A stretch of 64,000 nt of DNA from Tabrizicola sp. (GTDB lineage Bacteria; Pseudomonadota; Alphaproteobacteria; Rhodobacterales; Rhodobacteraceae). A model generated the notes under the pieces. That model was not told the origin of the DNA. It saw nothing but the letters and a program-made list of their open reading frames with translations, and searched no databases. Location: NCBI RefSeq assembly GCF_016793705.1, contig NZ_JAEULO010000052.1:62001-126000 (forward strand), in the 5' to 3' direction. Positions within the stretch are counted from its first letter, which is position 1; every line of letters starts with the position of its first letter. Shown in pieces: positions 20,069-28,693 of this stretch. Made by a program: the position numbers and the translations under genes.

Positions 20069-20461
20069 CTAGTTCAGAACGCGGTCGAGGATGCGGACGG
20101 CCTCGATCACCACAAGCGCATCGCGCGCCACCCTCAGGATCTGGTTGTCGACCTGCATATACCTGCTGCCGTCGCGATAGTCGCGCAGGTGCATCCGCTC
20201 CCATTCGGCGCGCGGGATCAGCACATAGTCGCCGCGAATCCGGTCGCCTTCGTGCCAGTCGTGGTGCGAATGGTGCCGGTCGTGGTCGTGCTCTTCCTTG
20301 TGGCCGCGATCATCGTCATGCCATTTCTTCGCTTGACCGGGCGGCACGCAGGGCACCGCCTTCTTGGCAAGCCCGGGCGGGCAGCCTTTGTCCTTCGCCT
20401 CGACCGGGGCGGCCAGGACGGCGGCAAAGCTCAGCGTGGCGGCAAGGACAAGGCGCAGCAT
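20069..20461 (-). CDS. His-rich secreted small protein
   Basis: A 130-residue protein with a signal peptide (MLRLVLAATLSFAAVLAAPVEA), a motif CPPGLAKKAVPCVPPGQAKK with two cysteines, a stretch with about 12 His and many Asp (residues 48-70), and a C-terminal segment RVARDALVVIEAVRILDRVLN. It should be periplasmic; metal binding is suggested by composition but not shown. Proteins of this kind are sometimes labelled 'excinuclease ABC subunit A' in databases; nothing in the sequence supports this, and the label probably spread from the neighbouring uvrA, whose stop is only 2 bp from this gene's stop (convergent). Confidence 0.8.
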   Translation of the reverse strand: MLRLVLAATLSFAAVLAAPVEAKDKGCPPGLAKKAVPCVPPGQAKKWHDDDRGHKEEHDHDRHHSHHDWHEGDRIRGDYVLIPRAEWERMHLRDYRDGSRYMQVDNQILRVARDALVVIEAVRILDRVLN

Positions 20462-20554
20462 GGCAGACTCCCCGTGGCAGGTCAGGGCGTCAATGCCGGA
20501 AGGCCCCGCTGGGTTCCAGACACGATTTCGAGACGCGCTGATTCGTGCTCAGGT

Positions 20555-20579
20555 TTTTTTTGAATCATTTTCAAAAAAA
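20555..20579. repeat. AT-rich inverted repeat between divergent genes
   Basis: TTTTTTTGAA, a 5-bp loop TCATT, then TTCAAAAAAA: a perfect 10-bp inverted repeat in a very GC-rich background. It lies between the start of the His-rich protein (20461) and the NCS1 permease (20716), whose 254-bp intergenic region otherwise holds nothing I recognise. It looks like a terminator in form, but neither flanking gene ends here. Confidence 0.6.
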
Positions 20580-20715
20580 GCGGAAAAATCATATCTCGGA
20601 ACGCCGGATTGTCGGATCGGTCCGCGAGGTTCAGCATCCCGGCCGTGACCCGCATAACAAAGCGCAACCGGGCACAGGTCGTGGCAGCACCCGACCCAAC
20701 CGAAAAGGGACAGCG

Positions 20716-22152
20716 ATGCAACTCAACAACCCGTCACCCTCGCTTTACAACGAGGACCTGGCACCCGCCACCGAGCGGAAATGGGGTGCCTTTTCCATCT
20801 TCAACGTCTGGACGTCGGACGTGCATAGCCTCTGGGGCTATTACCTGGCGGCGAGCCTGTTCCTGCTGTGCGGGAGCTTCCTGAACTTCGTGCTGGCCAT
20901 CGGCATCGGCTCGCTGGTGATCTATGTGCTGATGAGCCTGGTCGGCAATGCGGGCGTGCGCACCGGCGTGCCCTTCCCGGTGCTGGCGCGGTCGTCCTTC
21001 GGCACCTTTGGCGCCAACGTCCCCGCCATGGTGCGGGCGATTGTCGCCTGCTTCTGGTACGGCGCCCAGACGGCGGCGGCCTCCGGCGCGCTGGTTGCGC
21101 TCCTGATCCGCAGCCCCGGCATGCTGGAGTTCCACCAGACCAGCCACTTCCTTGGCCATTCCACGCTGGAGGTGATCTGCTACTTCGGCGTCTGGCTGGC
21201 GCAGCTGCTGATCATCCAGAACGGGATGGAAACCGTGCGCAAGTTCCAGGACTGGGCGGGCCCGGCGGTCTGGCTGATGATGCTGATCCTGGCCATCTAC
21301 CTCGTGGTCAAATCCGGCACCTTCTCGTTCGGCGCCGAGATTCCAGAAGACGTCCTGTTGCAGGCGACGGCGGCGGCGGGCGTGCCGGGGGCACCGGGCA
21401 GCGCGACCGCACTGATGGCGGTGGCGGCGACCTGGATTACCTACTTCGCGGCGCTCTACCTGAACTTCTGCGACTTCTCGCGCTATGCCACCGATGAGGC
21501 GGCGCTGCGCAAGGGCAACCTCTGGGGCCTGCCGGTCAACCTGCTGGCCTTCTGCCTGGTCGCGGGTGTCACCACCACGGCGGCCTTCACCGTCTATGGC
21601 GAGGTCCTGCTGCATCCCGACCAGATCAGCGCCAAGTTCGACAGCTGGTTCCTGGCGCTGCTGGCGGCGCTGACCTTCACCGTCGCGACGCTGGGCATCA
21701 ACGTGGTGGCGAACTTCGTCTCGGCGGCCTTCGACATCTCGAACACATTTCCCGCGAAGATCAGCTTCAAGGGCGGCGGCGTGATTGCCGCGCTGATCGC
21801 GCTGGTGCTGTACCCCTGGGCGCCCTGGGAAACCTCGGCCACGACCTTCGTGAACTTCATCGGGTCGACCATGGGACCGATCTTCGGGATCATGATGGTG
21901 GACTACTACCTGATCCGGAAGGGAAAGCTGGACGTGAACGCGCTCTACCAGGAAAACGGCGAGTTCCGCTTTGACGGCGGCTTCCACGGCAAGGCCTTCA
22001 TCGCGCTGGTGATCGGCATGCTGTTCTCGTCGATCCTGCCGACCTTCACCTCGATCCTGCCGAGCTGGTGGGGCCTTTACGGCTGGTTCTTCGGGGTCGC
22101 GATCGGCGGCGGAGTGTATTTCGCGCTTCGCAGCGGGGCCCGCGCGGCCTGA
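20716..22152 (+). CDS. NCS1 family nucleobase:cation symporter
   Basis: Imports a nucleobase or related ring compound across the inner membrane with H+ or Na+. The 478-residue protein has about 12 helices and NCS1 marks: the N-terminal NEDLAPATERKWGAFSIFNVW, the helix 1 region WTSDVHSLWGYY, VGNAGVRTGVPFPVLARSSFG and GAQTAAASGAL. Uracil, cytosine, allantoin or hydantoin permeases all belong here. The neighbour mmsA points to pyrimidine catabolism, whose end products are malonate and methylmalonate semialdehydes, but the catabolic pyd genes are not in the window. ATG 20716 fits the family start; the earlier open frame covers the AT hairpin region. Confidence 0.88.
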   Translation: MQLNNPSPSLYNEDLAPATERKWGAFSIFNVWTSDVHSLWGYYLAASLFLLCGSFLNFVLAIGIGSLVIYVLMSLVGNAGVRTGVPFPVLARSSFGTFGANVPAMVRAIVACFWYGAQTAAASGALVALLIRSPGMLEFHQTSHFLGHSTLEVICYFGVWLAQLLIIQNGMETVRKFQDWAGPAVWLMMLILAIYLVVKSGTFSFGAEIPEDVLLQATAAAGVPGAPGSATALMAVAATWITYFAALYLNFCDFSRYATDEAALRKGNLWGLPVNLLAFCLVAGVTTTAAFTVYGEVLLHPDQISAKFDSWFLALLAALTFTVATLGINVVANFVSAAFDISNTFPAKISFKGGGVIAALIALVLYPWAPWETSATTFVNFIGSTMGPIFGIMMVDYYLIRKGKLDVNALYQENGEFRFDGGFHGKAFIALVIGMLFSSILPTFTSILPSWWGLYGWFFGVAIGGGVYFALRSGARAA

Positions 22153-22160
22153 GAAACGAA

Positions 22161-22190
22161 AAGGGCGGGGGAAACCCCGCCCTTCTTCCT
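22161..22190. terminator. Terminator between NCS1 permease and mmsA (bidirectional)
   Basis: Stem AAGGGCGGGG / CCCCGCCCTT with GAAA loop, followed by CTTCCTT on the plus strand and TTCGTTTCTC on the minus strand. It sits 9 bp after the permease stop and 17 bp from the end of the convergent mmsA gene, so it can serve both. Confidence 0.85.
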
Positions 22191-22206
22191 TGCGCTGCGC
22201 GCCAGG

Positions 22207-23706
22207 TCAGTCCAGCGCCTTGAAGTTCAGCGCGGCCCCGTCCTTGATGCCGCTGAACCAGCGCGCGGTGACGGTCTTGGTCTTGGTGTAGAAGCGGAAG
22301 GCATCCGGCCCGTACTGGTTCAGGTCGCCGAAGGCCGAACGTTTCCAGCCGCCGAACGAGAAGTACGAAAGCGGCACCGGGATCGGGAAGTTGATCCCGA
22401 CCATGCCCACGTTCACCCGGCTGGCGAAATCGCGCGCGGTGTCACCGTCGGCGGTGTAGATCGCGGTGCCGTTGCCGTATTCATTGTCCATCACCAGCTT
22501 CAGCGCGTCGTCGTAGGACTTCGTCCGCACCGTCGTCAGCACCGGGCCGAAGATTTCCTGCTTGTAGATATCCATCTCGGGGGTGACGTTGTCGAAGAGG
22601 GTCGGGCCGACGAAAAAGCCGTTCTCATAGCCCTGGATCTTCAGGCCCCGCCCGTCGACCACCAGCTTCGCGCCCTGTTCCACGCCCGAGCCGATCAGGC
22701 CCAGGATCCGGTCCTTCGACGCCTGGGTGATGACGGGGCCAAAATCCACGTCGTTGCCTGCGGTATAGGGGGCAACCTTCAGCTTCTCGATCCGGGGAAC
22801 CAGGCGTTCGATCAGGGCGTCGGCGGTCTTGTCGCCCACCGGCACCGCGACCGAGATCGCCATGCAGCGTTCGCCCGCCGCGCCATAGCCTGCGCCGACC
22901 AGCGCGTCCGCCGCCTTGTCCATGTCGGCGTCGGGCATGATGATCATGTGGTTCTTCGCACCACCGAAGCATTGCGCGCGCTTGCCGTTCGTCGCCGCGC
23001 GACCGTAGATGTACTGCGCGATCGGGGTCGAGCCGACGAAGCCGACGCCCTGGATCACCGGATGATCGAGGATGCCGTCCACCACCGTCTTGTCACCGTT
23101 CACCACCTGCAGCACGCCATCCGGCAGGCCCGCTTCCTTCAGCAGTTCCGCGAGGAAGAGCGAGGTCGAGGGCACGCGCTCGGACGGTTTCAGGATCATC
23201 GCATTGCCCGAGGAAATCGCCGGGCCGATCTTCCACAAGGGAATCATCGCCGGAAAGTTGAACGGCGTGATTCCGGCAACGACGCCAAGGGGTTGGCGGA
23301 TGGCGTAAAGGTCGATGCCGGGGCCGGCGCTGTCCATCGCTTCGCCCTTCAGCATGGCAGGGGCGCCCATGCAGACCTCGATCACCTCAAGCCCGCGCTG
23401 CACGTCGCCCTTGGCGTCGGGGATGGTCTTGCCGTGTTCGCGGGCGACCATCTCGGCGAGCTTCTCCATGTTGGCGTTGATCAGTGCGCCGAAGGCCATC
23501 ATCACCCGCGCGCGGCGCTGCGGGTTGGTGGCGGCCCAGCCGACCTGGGCCTTCGCGGCCTCCTGGATCGCATGGTCCAGCTCGCCCAGCGTGGCCAGCG
23601 CGACGCGGGCCTGCACTTCGCCGGTGGCCGGGTTCATGACATCGGCGAAGCGGCCCGAGGTGCCCGCGACGCGCTTACCGTTGATCCAGTGTCCGATCTC
23701 TTGCAT
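22207..23706 (-). CDS. mmsA: CoA-acylating methylmalonate-semialdehyde dehydrogenase
   Basis: Oxidises methylmalonate semialdehyde (valine, thymine) or malonate semialdehyde (uracil, beta-alanine, inositol) to propionyl-CoA or acetyl-CoA with NAD. The 499-residue aldehyde dehydrogenase begins with HWINGKRVAG and has the MMSDH-specific catalytic segment GAAGERCMAISVAVPVG (Cys near 284), and TPFNFPAMIPLW in the cofactor domain. A LysR-type gene is transcribed divergently 158 bp away and probably regulates it. The convergent NCS1 permease shares its terminator. Confidence 0.95.
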   Translation of the reverse strand: MQEIGHWINGKRVAGTSGRFADVMNPATGEVQARVALATLGELDHAIQEAAKAQVGWAATNPQRRARVMMAFGALINANMEKLAEMVAREHGKTIPDAKGDVQRGLEVIEVCMGAPAMLKGEAMDSAGPGIDLYAIRQPLGVVAGITPFNFPAMIPLWKIGPAISSGNAMILKPSERVPSTSLFLAELLKEAGLPDGVLQVVNGDKTVVDGILDHPVIQGVGFVGSTPIAQYIYGRAATNGKRAQCFGGAKNHMIIMPDADMDKAADALVGAGYGAAGERCMAISVAVPVGDKTADALIERLVPRIEKLKVAPYTAGNDVDFGPVITQASKDRILGLIGSGVEQGAKLVVDGRGLKIQGYENGFFVGPTLFDNVTPEMDIYKQEIFGPVLTTVRTKSYDDALKLVMDNEYGNGTAIYTADGDTARDFASRVNVGMVGINFPIPVPLSYFSFGGWKRSAFGDLNQYGPDAFRFYTKTKTVTARWFSGIKDGAALNFKALD

Positions 23707-23864
23707 GGAATCCCTCCTATGGTCGCAGGCCTTTTATCCTTGCACAAACGCCAGACAAAGCGGCAATGTGTCAAAAGGGTTTTGCAAGAATGCAGACCTC
23801 CTCGTCGCATTTCATGCGCTCTTCGGGGAGGACGACGAGAAGCACAGCGCACGAGGAGTTTTTC

Positions 23865-24803
23865 GTGGACTGGGACGACCTGCGCGTGTTCCTTGCGGTG
23901 GCGCGGACCGAAAGCCTGTCGGCGGCGGGCAAGCGGCTGAAGATCGACCCGGCCACCGTGGGCCGCCGCATCGCAAGGCTGGAAGAGGCGACGAAGGCGC
24001 GGCTCTTCACCAAGTCGCCGCAGGGTTACGCCCTGACCGAAGAGGGCGCGCGGCTGATCCCGCATGCGGAAACCGCCGAACGGGCCGCGCTCGGGGCCGA
24101 GGAAAGCCTCTCCGGCCCCGGCGGACTGACCGGGCTGATCCGGCTTGGCGCGCCGGACGGCTGTGCGAACTACCTCCTGCCGCAGGTGCTGGCCCGCATC
24201 TGTGACGCCAATCCGGGGCTGGAGGTGCAGATCGTGGCGCTGCCCCGCGTCTTCAACCTGTCGAAGCGCGAGGCCGATATGGCCATCGCCGTCAGCCGAC
24301 CCGAGGCCGGGCGGCTGACCGTGCAGAAGCTGACCGATTACCGCCTGCATCTGGCCGCGAGCCGCGACTATCTGGCCAGCGCTCCCCCGATCCGCAGCCC
24401 GCAGGACCTGGTCCCGCATCGGATCGTCGGCTATATCCCCGACCTGATCTTCGACAAGGAACTCGACTACCTGGCCGAGATCGGCATCGGCCCGGCGACG
24501 CTCAGCTCGAATTCGGTTTCGGTGCAGCTCAACTGGCTGCGGCACGGGGCAGGGGTCGGCGTGGTGCACGATTTCGCGCTGCCTGCGGCGCCGAACCTCA
24601 CCCGGATCCTGACCGGCCAGGTCAGCCTGACCCGCAGCTTCTGGCTGATCCGCCATGAAAGTGACACCCGGCTGGATCGGCTGAACCGCTTTGCCGACCA
24701 GCTGACGCGCGAGGCCCGGGCCGAGATGGCGCGGCTGGAAACCGCGCTTAGGCAGGACGAAAAGCCGCGCTTGACAGAATCCCCTTTCCGGCCCGACGCT
24801 TGA
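23865..24803 (+). CDS. LysR family transcriptional regulator, divergent from mmsA
   Basis: A 312-residue regulator with an N-terminal winged helix (VDWDDLRVFLAVARTESLSAAGKRLKIDP in pieces; recognition helix near DPATVGRRIARLEE) and a LysR substrate domain. I place the start at GTG 23865, because GAGGAG precedes it by 7 bp and the LysR domain begins at once; the upstream ATG at 23766 would add 33 atypical residues. Its divergent position makes mmsA, and perhaps itself, the likely target. The effector is unknown; semialdehydes or pathway intermediates are plausible. Confidence 0.9.
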   Translation: MDWDDLRVFLAVARTESLSAAGKRLKIDPATVGRRIARLEEATKARLFTKSPQGYALTEEGARLIPHAETAERAALGAEESLSGPGGLTGLIRLGAPDGCANYLLPQVLARICDANPGLEVQIVALPRVFNLSKREADMAIAVSRPEAGRLTVQKLTDYRLHLAASRDYLASAPPIRSPQDLVPHRIVGYIPDLIFDKELDYLAEIGIGPATLSSNSVSVQLNWLRHGAGVGVVHDFALPAAPNLTRILTGQVSLTRSFWLIRHESDTRLDRLNRFADQLTREARAEMARLETALRQDEKPRLTESPFRPDA

Positions 24804-24830
24804 CCTCCGGTCAGAGGGAGGGGCCGTCCC

Positions 24831-25265
24831 ATGCTCGTACAGCAGATCCTCGCATCCAAGGGCGACCAGAACGTGATCACTGTGGCGCCCGGCAGCACGG
24901 TCCAGGAGGTCGCCGAGCTTCTGTCCTCGAAACGCATCGGGGCGGTGATCGTCTCGGCGGACGGCAAGACGGCCAAGGGAATCGTGTCCGAGCGCGACAT
25001 CGTGCGCGAGCTGGGCAAACGCGGCTCGGCCTGCCTGGGCGACAAGGTGGAAAGCCTGATGACCGCGAAGATCGTGTCCTGCACCCGGGCCGAGGGCACC
25101 GATGCCGTGCTTGGCCGGATGACCGACGGCCGCTTCCGCCACATGCCGGTGATCGAGGAGGGGCAGATGGTCGGCCTCATCTCCATCGGCGACGTCGTCA
25201 AGGCCCGGCTGATGGAACTGGCGGCGGAAAAGGACGCGCTGGAAGGCATGATCAAGGGCTTCTGA
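24831..25265 (+). CDS. Stand-alone CBS-pair protein
   Basis: A 144-residue cytoplasmic protein made of two CBS domains (about 8-65 and 75-135). Segments AELLSSKRIGAVIVSADG, GIVSERDIVRELGKRG and HMPVIEEGQMVGLISIGDVV show both copies; the SERDIVR and SIGDVVK motifs are typical of adenosyl-ligand binding CBS pairs. It senses AMP, ATP or SAM-like ligands in known relatives; the partner is unknown. It is separated by 27 bp from the LysR gene. Behind it lies a short imperfect hairpin with arms CGCGCGCAA and TTGCGTGCG near 25290-25313. Confidence 0.92.
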   Translation: MLVQQILASKGDQNVITVAPGSTVQEVAELLSSKRIGAVIVSADGKTAKGIVSERDIVRELGKRGSACLGDKVESLMTAKIVSCTRAEGTDAVLGRMTDGRFRHMPVIEEGQMVGLISIGDVVKARLMELAAEKDALEGMIKGF

Positions 25266-25339
25266 CGTCGGAAATGCGCTTGCACCGGCGCGCGCAATAT
25301 TGTTGCGTGCGCGGGTCAGCAGGCGTCGAGGGGTGATCC

Positions 25340-25831
25340 ATGCGCATCGGGCTTTATCCGGGAACCTTTGACCCGATCACTCTGGGCCATACCGACATCA
25401 TCCAGCGCGCGATGGCCCTGGTCGACCGGCTGGTGATCGGGGTGGCGATCAATCGCGACAAGGGGCCGCTCTTCACCCTGGAAGAGCGAGTGGCGATGGT
25501 CGAGGCGGAATGCGCGGCCATTACCGCCAAGACCGGGGGAGAAATCATCGTCCACCCGTTCGAGAACCTGCTGATCGACTGCGCGCGCGACGTGGGCGCC
25601 GGGATCATCATCCGCGGCCTGCGGGCGGTGGCGGATTTCGAGTATGAATTCCAGATGGTTGGCATGAACCGGGCGCTGGACTCCAGCATCGAGACGGTGT
25701 TCATGATGGCCGATGCCCGGCGGCAGGCGATCGCCTCGAAGCTGGTGAAGGAAATCGCGCGGTTGGGGGGCGACGTGTCGAAATTCGTCCCGGCCCCGGT
25801 CGTGGGCGCGCTGGCCGACAAATACGCCTGA
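25340..25831 (+). CDS. coaD: Phosphopantetheine adenylyltransferase
   Basis: Fourth step of coenzyme A synthesis: 4'-phosphopantetheine plus ATP gives dephospho-CoA. The 163-residue product is full length, with the nucleotidyltransferase motif TFDPITLGHTDII (T-x-GH type), the substrate loop IIRGLRAVADFEYEFQM and the late SSKLVKEIA-like segment ASKLVKEIARLGGD. Read alone, 74 bp after the CBS gene. Ribosome site AGGGG is close to the ATG. Confidence 0.97.
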   Translation: MRIGLYPGTFDPITLGHTDIIQRAMALVDRLVIGVAINRDKGPLFTLEERVAMVEAECAAITAKTGGEIIVHPFENLLIDCARDVGAGIIIRGLRAVADFEYEFQMVGMNRALDSSIETVFMMADARRQAIASKLVKEIARLGGDVSKFVPAPVVGALADKYA

Positions 25832-25836
25832 CATGC

Positions 25837-25857
25837 AAAAGGGGCCCGAAGGCCCCC
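25837..25857 (-). terminator. Terminator of the DUF1127 gene
   Basis: On the minus strand: GGGGCC, TTCG loop, GGCCCC, then TTTTGC. A stable UUCG tetraloop with a U-tract only in the leftward direction. It lies 26 bp past the stop of the small DUF1127 gene and 6 bp from the end of coaD. Confidence 0.85.
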
Positions 25858-25882
25858 GCATCAACCGGCGCTGGTGTCGCGC

Positions 25883-26059
25883 TCAGGCCGCCTTGCCGTA
25901 GACGGATTCGCGAGCAAGGCGCTCGGCGTCGCCCGGGTAGATCCCGAGGTCCAGCGCGATGTCGGCGGGCAGGTTGGCAATCTCGTTGCGGGTCTGGCGA
26001 TACAGCACATAGTTCGCCGCAGCGGTCTTCAGCATTTCATACACATTGATCATTTTCAT
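25883..26059 (-). CDS. DUF1127 small Arg-rich-type protein
   Basis: A 58-residue protein, MKMINVYEMLKTAAANYVLY at its N-terminus, then RQTRNEIANLPADIALDLGI and a short tail ending VYGKAA. The segment corresponds to the DUF1127/YjiS core (R-x5-L-x2-L-x3-x2-DLGI). DUF1127 proteins in Rhodobacter (for example CcaF1) bind RNA and are stress-induced; this copy is less basic. AAGGA precedes a cluster of three in-frame ATGs (26062, 26059, 26053), so the start is uncertain by a few residues. A UUCG hairpin terminator follows. A LacI-like half-match, CGTTAGCGACAACA, lies at 26122-26135 upstream. Confidence 0.78.
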   Translation of the reverse strand: MKMINVYEMLKTAAANYVLYRQTRNEIANLPADIALDLGIYPGDAERLARESVYGKAA

Positions 26060-26187
26060 CATCCTTCTTCATCGGCGAGTGGTCTGCTTTTCCTTCTCGC
26101 AAGATGAAGAATAGGATCGACCGTTAGCGACAACAACGCCCATTGCTGCGGTGCGGCATTGCATTCACTGCATAGCTTTCGGGCATG

Positions 26188-26213
26188 AAAAAGGCGCCCG
26201 TAGGCGCCTTTCT
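26188..26213 (-). terminator. Terminator of gap1
   Basis: Stem AAGGCGCC / GGCGCCTT with CGTA (TACG on the minus strand) loop, followed on the minus strand by TTTTTCATG. It is 19 bp downstream of the gap1 stop codon. Confidence 0.88.
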
Positions 26214-26231
26214 TATGAACTTTCAACAGGT

Positions 26232-27233
<1,002 letters not shown>

Positions 27234-27264
27234 GACTCTTCCTCCGAAGCTGGGACCCGTATAC

Positions 27265-27278
27265 CGATAGCGCTAACA
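27265..27278. promoter_or_regulatory. LacI-type operator before gap1
   Basis: CGATAGCGCTAACA, on the minus strand TGTTAGCGCTATCG, has the central CG and symmetric arms (consensus TGTTAGCGCTAACA) of LacI-family operators. It lies 32-45 bp upstream of the gap1 ATG. In Rhodobacter the LacI-family regulator CceR controls central carbon genes including GAPDH; that this is its site is inferred. Confidence 0.65.
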
Positions 27279-27318
27279 ATGACATATCGCCGGGAAATGC
27301 AACCGCAGTTTGACGCGG

Positions 27319-27462
27319 TCAGCGCCAGAAAGCCACCCATTCGATCAGGTCGAGAAACTTGCGCACCAGAAAGATCAACGCCGCCCCGCCGTTCAGGGCG
27401 AGGTCGGCGATGATCGCGGCCACAAGGACCAGTCCGATCCAGAATGCGATGCGATTGGTCAA
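27319..27462 (-). CDS. 47-residue single-span membrane protein between the gap genes
   Basis: The product reads (M)TNRIAFWIGLVLVAAIIADL, then ALNGGAALIFLVRKFLDLIEW, ending VAFWR. One hydrophobic helix (about 5-20) and an amphipathic C-terminal helix. I place the start at TTG 27462, because GGGAGGG lies 6 bp upstream and the helix begins there; the longer frame from 27555 overlaps the gap2 end and is Arg-rich. It ends 85 bp before gap1 and starts 32 bp after gap2, so it is inside the gap2-gap1 transcript. Function unknown; too short for routine gene callers, particularly with a TTG start. Confidence 0.7.
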   Translation of the reverse strand: MTNRIAFWIGLVLVAAIIADLALNGGAALIFLVRKFLDLIEWVAFWR

Positions 27463-27494
27463 GACGGCCCTCCCAGGGGCCGCCCTGGCCCGGA

Positions 27495-28496
27495 TTACTG
27501 CGCGAGGCGCCCCATGACGCCGGCCACATCGGCCATCCGGCAGGAGAAGCCCCATTCGTTGTCATACCACGCCAGCACCCGAACGGAACGGCCCGCGACC
27601 TTGGTCTGGTCGGGCGCGAAGATCGACGATTGCGGCGTGTGGTTGAAGTCGATGGACACCTTCGGCTCGGGATCATAGGCCATGACCATGCCCATGTAGC
27701 CTGCACAGGCTTCCCTTACGATTTCGTTCACATCGGGCACCGTCACCGACTTCTCGGCGATGAAGGTCAGGTCCACCGCGCTGACATTGGGCGTCGGCAC
27801 CCGGATCGCGCTGCCTTCCAGCCGCCCCGCCAGTTCCGGCAGCACCTCGCCGATGGCCTTGCCCGCGCCGGTCGAGGTCGGGATCATCGCCATCGCCGCC
27901 GACCGCGCGCGGTAGAGGTCCTTGTGCCGCCGGTCCAGCGTCGGCTGGTCGCCGGTGTAGCTGTGGATCGTGGTCATGATCCCGCTCTCGATCCCGATGC
28001 TGTCGTTCAGCACCTTGGCCAGTGGCGCGAGGCAGTTCGTCGTGCAGGAGGCGTTCGAGACCACCTTGTGCTCCGGCAGCAAGCTGCGGTGGTTCACCCC
28101 GTAGACCACGGTCAGGTCCGCGCGTTTCGCCGGGGCCGAGACCAGCACCCGCTTCGCTCCGCGCCCCAGATGCACCGCAGCCTTGTCGCGGTCGTTGAAC
28201 TTGCCGGTGCATTCCAGCACCACATCCACGCCCTGCCAGTCCAGCTCTTCCGGGTTATAGGTCGACATCATCCGGATCGGCCCGCGGCCCAGATCCATCC
28301 CGTCTTCCGTCACCTTCACCACGCCGGGAAAGCGGCCATGCACGCTGTCGTAGCGCAGGAGGTGGGCGTTCGTCTCGACCGGGCCGGTGGCATTGATCGC
28401 CACCACCTGCACGTCGTTGCGGTTCGATTCCGCGATATGGGCCAGCGTGCAACGCCCGATGCGGCCGAAGCCGTTGATGCCGACAGTCACGGTCAT
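27495..28496 (-). CDS. gap: Glyceraldehyde-3-phosphate dehydrogenase (type I), copy 2
   Basis: Second GAPDH, 333 residues, with [10 protein letters not shown], catalytic [13 protein letters not shown] and the C-terminal [13 protein letters not shown]. It differs widely from copy 1 outside the active site (for example insertion-free but with VSIDFNHTPQSSIFAPDQ), so it is an old paralogue and not a recent duplication; one may serve glycolysis and the other gluconeogenesis or the Calvin cycle. ATG 28496 follows GGGA and aligns with copy 1; the longer frame from 28526 adds ten residues. Paired LacI-type sites lie upstream at 28581-28613. Confidence 0.96.
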   Translation of the reverse strand: MTVTVGINGFGRIGRCTLAHIAESNRNDVQVVAINATGPVETNAHLLRYDSVHGRFPGVVKVTEDGMDLGRGPIRMMSTYNPEELDWQGVDVVLECTGKFNDRDKAAVHLGRGAKRVLVSAPAKRADLTVVYGVNHRSLLPEHKVVSNASCTTNCLAPLAKVLNDSIGIESGIMTTIHSYTGDQPTLDRRHKDLYRARSAAMAMIPTSTGAGKAIGEVLPELAGRLEGSAIRVPTPNVSAVDLTFIAEKSVTVPDVNEIVREACAGYMGMVMAYDPEPKVSIDFNHTPQSSIFAPDQTKVAGRSVRVLAWYDNEWGFSCRMADVAGVMGRLAQ

Positions 28497-28580
28497 GAAC
28501 ACGTCCCTTTGCTGATGCTTGTCCAAGGCCTTAGCCGGTCCATGACAGTATGCAAGGCGGAAAGCGACGCCTTTTCAGGA

Positions 28581-28613
28581 TGTTAGCGCAATCTTCGCCT
28601 GTTTGCGCTAACC
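28581..28613. promoter_or_regulatory. Two LacI-type half-palindromes between gap2 and DUF808
   Basis: Box 1 TGTTAGCGCAATCT (28581-28594) and box 2 TGTTTGCGCTAACC (28600-28613) match TGTTAGCGCTAACA at 11 and 12 of 14 positions. Together they also form a long inverted repeat (GTTAGCGCAA ... TTGCGCTAAC). Centres are 19 bp apart, close to two helical turns. The pair is about 85 bp upstream of gap2 and 80 bp upstream of the divergent DUF808 gene. Confidence 0.6.
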
Positions 28614-28693
28614 CAGCCTGCTGCCACTGCATCGCTTTGCCGAATCCCGCGTTTCCCGCTACATCCACGGTTGCAGGTAGGATGGGGCAGGGC

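Noticed and set aside
20069-20461. A UvrA-related function for the gene next to uvrA
   Set aside because: No Walker, signature or zinc-module motifs; the protein is secreted and His-rich.
25288-25314. FNR/FnrL box in the GCAATATTGTTGC region before coaD
   Set aside because: It lacks the TTGAT-N4-ATCAA pattern; the sequence is better read as an imperfect GC hairpin after the CBS gene.
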